This document shows, piece after piece, positions 63,701 through 64,000 of a stretch of DNA of 64,000 nucleotides. The notes below the pieces were generated by a model. That model ran no database searches and was not told the origin of the DNA. It was given only the letters and a program-made list of their open reading frames with translations. The position numbers and the translations under genes were made by a program. This stretch comes from Pseudomonadota bacterium (GTDB lineage Bacteria; Myxococcota_A; UBA796; GCA-2862545), in contig SXOB01000081.1 in assembly GCA_005776945.1 (NCBI GenBank), forward strand, positions 1 through 64,000, given 5' to 3'. How positions within the stretch are numbered: position 1 is the stretch's first letter; the number at the start of each line of letters is the position of its first letter.

Positions 63701-64000
63701 ACGGCGGGGCGACGTTCGTCGCGCGGGGATGTGGGGCTGCTGGCTGCTCGGCGGAGTTCGACGTCCTTCTGGACTTCGCGGCGGTCGACGATGCCCCGCG
63801 GGCGTCGCCCGATGGACCCTATGTGGGTGCGGAGGGGGAGACGCTTGTCGTCGATGTGGCGATGGGCGTCCTCGCGAATGATTTCGAGCCGGACGGCGAC
63901 CCGATGGCGGCCTTGCTGGTGACGCCGCCATCCTGGGGGACAGTGGAGTTGCAAGCCGACGGGAGTTTCACCTACGTCGCATTCGACGAAGACTGGTGGG
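57754..64000 (+). CDS. Giant putative lipoprotein with FG-GAP and cadherin/Ig-like repeats (runs off window)
   Basis: At least 2082 residues are visible, with no stop before the window end. It starts MLIAWFFACVG, a very short lipoprotein signal (Cys9), from GTG 57754 with GGAGG five bases upstream, overlapping the MopE-repeat gene's TGA. After a beta-rich N-terminal region come about 13 FG-GAP-like repeats (58351-60600; for example FGRSVAVGGDAIAVGAPGSD), which build integrin-alpha-like propellers. About twelve cadherin/Ig-like 'tandem-95' repeats follow (60628 onward) with the ND.D.DGD...GT..YTP.....G.DSF pattern. Such proteins are long, Ca2+-stiffened adhesins. It probably acts with the upstream protein at the surface. 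The C-terminus is not seen. Confidence 0.87.
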   Translation, partial: MLIAWFFACVGPETSPAESPDQQARQWVSSWQPDAAGRPFSRSGELRATVLGGDVRLEARRGGASFDWAPRPDGEALDWQIADDGLVAPVDGGTAWLRNRGLGFEFGVDVDRPAKDLRVDLGPAIGTVLSAGWWPIDGLRAEAPRAFDAVGRSLPAAYAVVEGRVAIEVDAATAAFPVVVDPLFTADFATLEPNPAVTGGWFGQAVAVDGNWVVVGQPGDLADAPSDGLVSVYLRGADGELAFVETLTAPAGALGFGAALALHDDRLVIGAHLTSSGTGEAYLYRRDGDGFVLEGDLSPPGLAVGDLFGRSVAVGGDAIAVGAPGSDVGVADAGAVYLVDDGGGLIAEVTAADGASGDGFGIAVSATPERIAVGASGRSGFSGGAYLFARNVGGPDGWGEEKAFDPPLGVVAGDRFGDAIALEGADLLVGAPKSNAGAGSAHLYGRDVGGGGAWGSRAEFVAADPSAALSFGESVALGDGVAVVSGTGTDGAGFGLTAIFERDVGGDEAWGRVQELAGGASGDDVFVVAAVAVSGDLIVRGDAREDSGGRAEAGRVQAYRREATTWDLVATADAIDPLTGMNFGFALAAEADRLAVGCPLDDEGGGASGSVFLYAREEGGLDGWELVERILSPSPEVGAEFGFAVALDGGHLLVGAPFDDQVGAINGGAAWLFDQSLGGLDSWDVRREVSPDVDEANQNFGHAVALAEDRAFVGAPRADDFGADAGEVHTFERNQGGSDTWGRTGRLVPSDAGAGDRFGDALAADGVRVAVGASTRDAPTADVGGVYIYVWDGAFSQEAVLLAAESGLDDEFGSAVALSDETLVVGLHRDDTVAIDGGLVTVWSLASGAWARSGTLPTAGLVEGEEQGFSVAMAHGRILAGHPGVYANRGRAVLYESVGGSWVQVAELADGAGEPLDRFGRTLVAESDDLFITALYADQAVADQGRVFIATAGAALAPVAEDDALETPEDVAIALPAPGVLANDWDGNGDLLTATMGAGPEHGTAVVLSSGAISYDPDPDFVGEDGFDVVVTDSTGLTATSRVTVSVAALADAPVAVDDGFAGDEDTVVVGNVLSNDVDVDGDLLEAALVDPPSGDLVLGTDGAFTYVPPPHFSGADEFTYVAGDGLAWSAPATVRIALAPVDDVPLAVSDAYGATEDVVLNVGAAAGVLANDMDADLDPLGVMLVTPPTRGVLALATNGAFTYTPNPDASGVDTFSYIAVGAGVSSPAANVVITVSAVDDGPVWLAPVVGPGLEDETLLVAAPGAKAWFSDAEGEPFTVTLVSTEAWLDVTVAPDGTFSATPDPDANGVGVTRLRACDGPLCTTADLSLTFGAVDDAPRLIGALGPFAVAEEGELDIAAPGVLGAYLDVDLDPLTASLVSPASFGTVAVGAGGGLTYAPDADHVGADGFVVTACDAGGCGPDLAVSVITGGVNDPPVGVGPLAFDVVEDETATFGAPGLLAGFTDPEGDPLSIQLASPPAFGLVAVALGEDGAFDVIPEPDAEGVDSFTVRACDPLVCSAPLVVTVDVLGVNDLPRPVGEAEATFEEDVGGTLLKDDLIALFVDVEGDLMSLSVASSDGGTAVVDGAGSVAFAPDADRVGAASVDVAACDAEGCGLSARVVLELTPVPDVPRRLASQVALDGVEDTPFVLEAPGVAASFEEVDGDPLGFVVVVEPAHGDVVVDPDGAFTYTPGPDETGLVAFEVEACDADGCAPSVVVEIDLAAVNDVPRALVSSTNVAGVEDVTLVLGDLGVHFEDPEGDDVSTVTVVPPAHGSVLFGLYLPHADYNGADEFQIVGCDAGGCATEPVTVFVVVQPSSDPTTLVSPLPDVTTDEDVPVELPLAGMEGAFHDKDGLPLVVSITLPPDPAFGTWDGLTFAPARDVFGVFTVGVMACEEGGGSCSTTATFDVVVEAVDDAPRVVGAAQFAGTEDVAISGDLSGSVTDPEGDPVDFEAVGAAGPGLASVLVAPDGSFLAAPVADHHGGATFVARGCGAAGCSAEFDVLLDFAAVDDAPRASPDGPYVGAEGETLVVDVAMGVLANDFEPDGDPMAALLVTPPSWGTVELQADGSFTYVAFDEDWW
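58351..60600 (+). repeat. About thirteen FG-GAP repeats (coding)
   Basis: Repeats of roughly 50-60 codons open with FG.AVAL and continue ..G....VGAP..D, as in FGQAVAVDGNWVVVGQPGD, FGDAIALEGADLLVGAPKSN and FGHAVALAEDRAFVGAPRA. They match the alpha-integrin FG-GAP type. Thirteen or so units would fill two seven-bladed propellers, which is inference. Confidence 0.78.
60628..64000 (+). repeat. About twelve cadherin/Ig-like tandem repeats (coding, continuing past the edge)
   Basis: Units of about 90 codons begin with AVDD.P, carry an early ED motif, then D.DGD or D.EGD and a YTP/FAPD..G strand. Eleven full units and part of a twelfth are visible. The first three keep the VLANDxDxDGD form of bacterial cadherin-like repeats; units 4-11 lose the LAND motif but keep two Cys (ACD..GC), and unit 12 regains it. 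Confidence 0.8.

Noticed and set aside
1-64000. Possible tRNA, rRNA, CRISPR array or insertion sequence
   Set aside because: No cloverleaf-like, rRNA-conserved, repeat-spacer or transposase sequence was recognised on either strand; the window is filled by ordinary coding genes.

Overview
The window is a GC-rich, densely packed bacterial chromosome segment, most likely from a myxobacterium-like member of the Myxococcota (the former delta-proteobacteria). The evidence is a LexA-type operator in front of cinA-recA that fits the published Myxococcus box, a protein with MopE-type metal-binding repeats and a MYXO-CTERM-like tail, two eukaryotic-type Ser/Thr kinases, an FHA-containing sigma-54 activator, and a large modular polyketide synthase. 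Genes often overlap by 1 or 4 bases, so translational coupling is common. No stretch over 300 bases lacks a gene. The longest gap is 37821-38050, where I see nothing beyond the Shine-Dalgarno of the next gene. I saw no tRNA, rRNA, CRISPR array or insertion sequence.

Layout. 1-2332: recA (cut by the left edge) and cinA on the minus strand, divergent from ruvX. 2319-6472: FHA/sigma-54 activator and a membrane Ser/Thr kinase in divergent orientation, then a PAS-PAS gene carrying a one-base frameshift. 6447-13275: a complete ccmABCDEFGHI operon (cytochrome c maturation system I), minus strand, every junction overlapping. 13341-26954: a small unknown gene and a 4360-residue type I PKS made of three KS-AT-KR-ACP modules, with no thioesterase and a C-terminal membrane helix. 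26956-33669: a compact seven-gene minus-strand operon (spmA-spmB fusion, TlpA-like redoxin, guanine deaminase, VWA lipoprotein, rlmN, PhoD-like phosphatase, RsuA-type pseudouridine synthase).

33741-40863 (plus strand): DsbA-like lipoprotein, aspS, an RCC1-like repeat protein, an HD hydrolase, a CotH/lamin-tail lipoprotein, a small lipoprotein and a GGDEF diguanylate cyclase. 40811-46099: an FAAH-type amidase and, divergently, a kinase-ATPase-TPR signalling protein. 46115-53403: Cys-rich lipoprotein, two GT-C glycosyltransferases, a methyltransferase, an SGNH-like envelope protein, a YceI protein and a TonB/AgmX-like protein. This looks like an envelope or glycan neighbourhood. 53519-64000: two overlapping surface-protein genes. 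One encodes a beta-helix plus MopE repeats. The other encodes a very large lipoprotein with FG-GAP propeller repeats and about twelve cadherin/Ig-like repeats, and runs off the right edge.

The features I find most worth a second look are the PKS (tri-modular, possible dead third ketoreductase, divergent second AT, membrane tail), the coupled pair of repeat-rich surface proteins, the set of unusually short signal peptides that lack a basic n-region, and the LexA operator. Gene functions are inferred by recognising families in the translation; no database search was possible.
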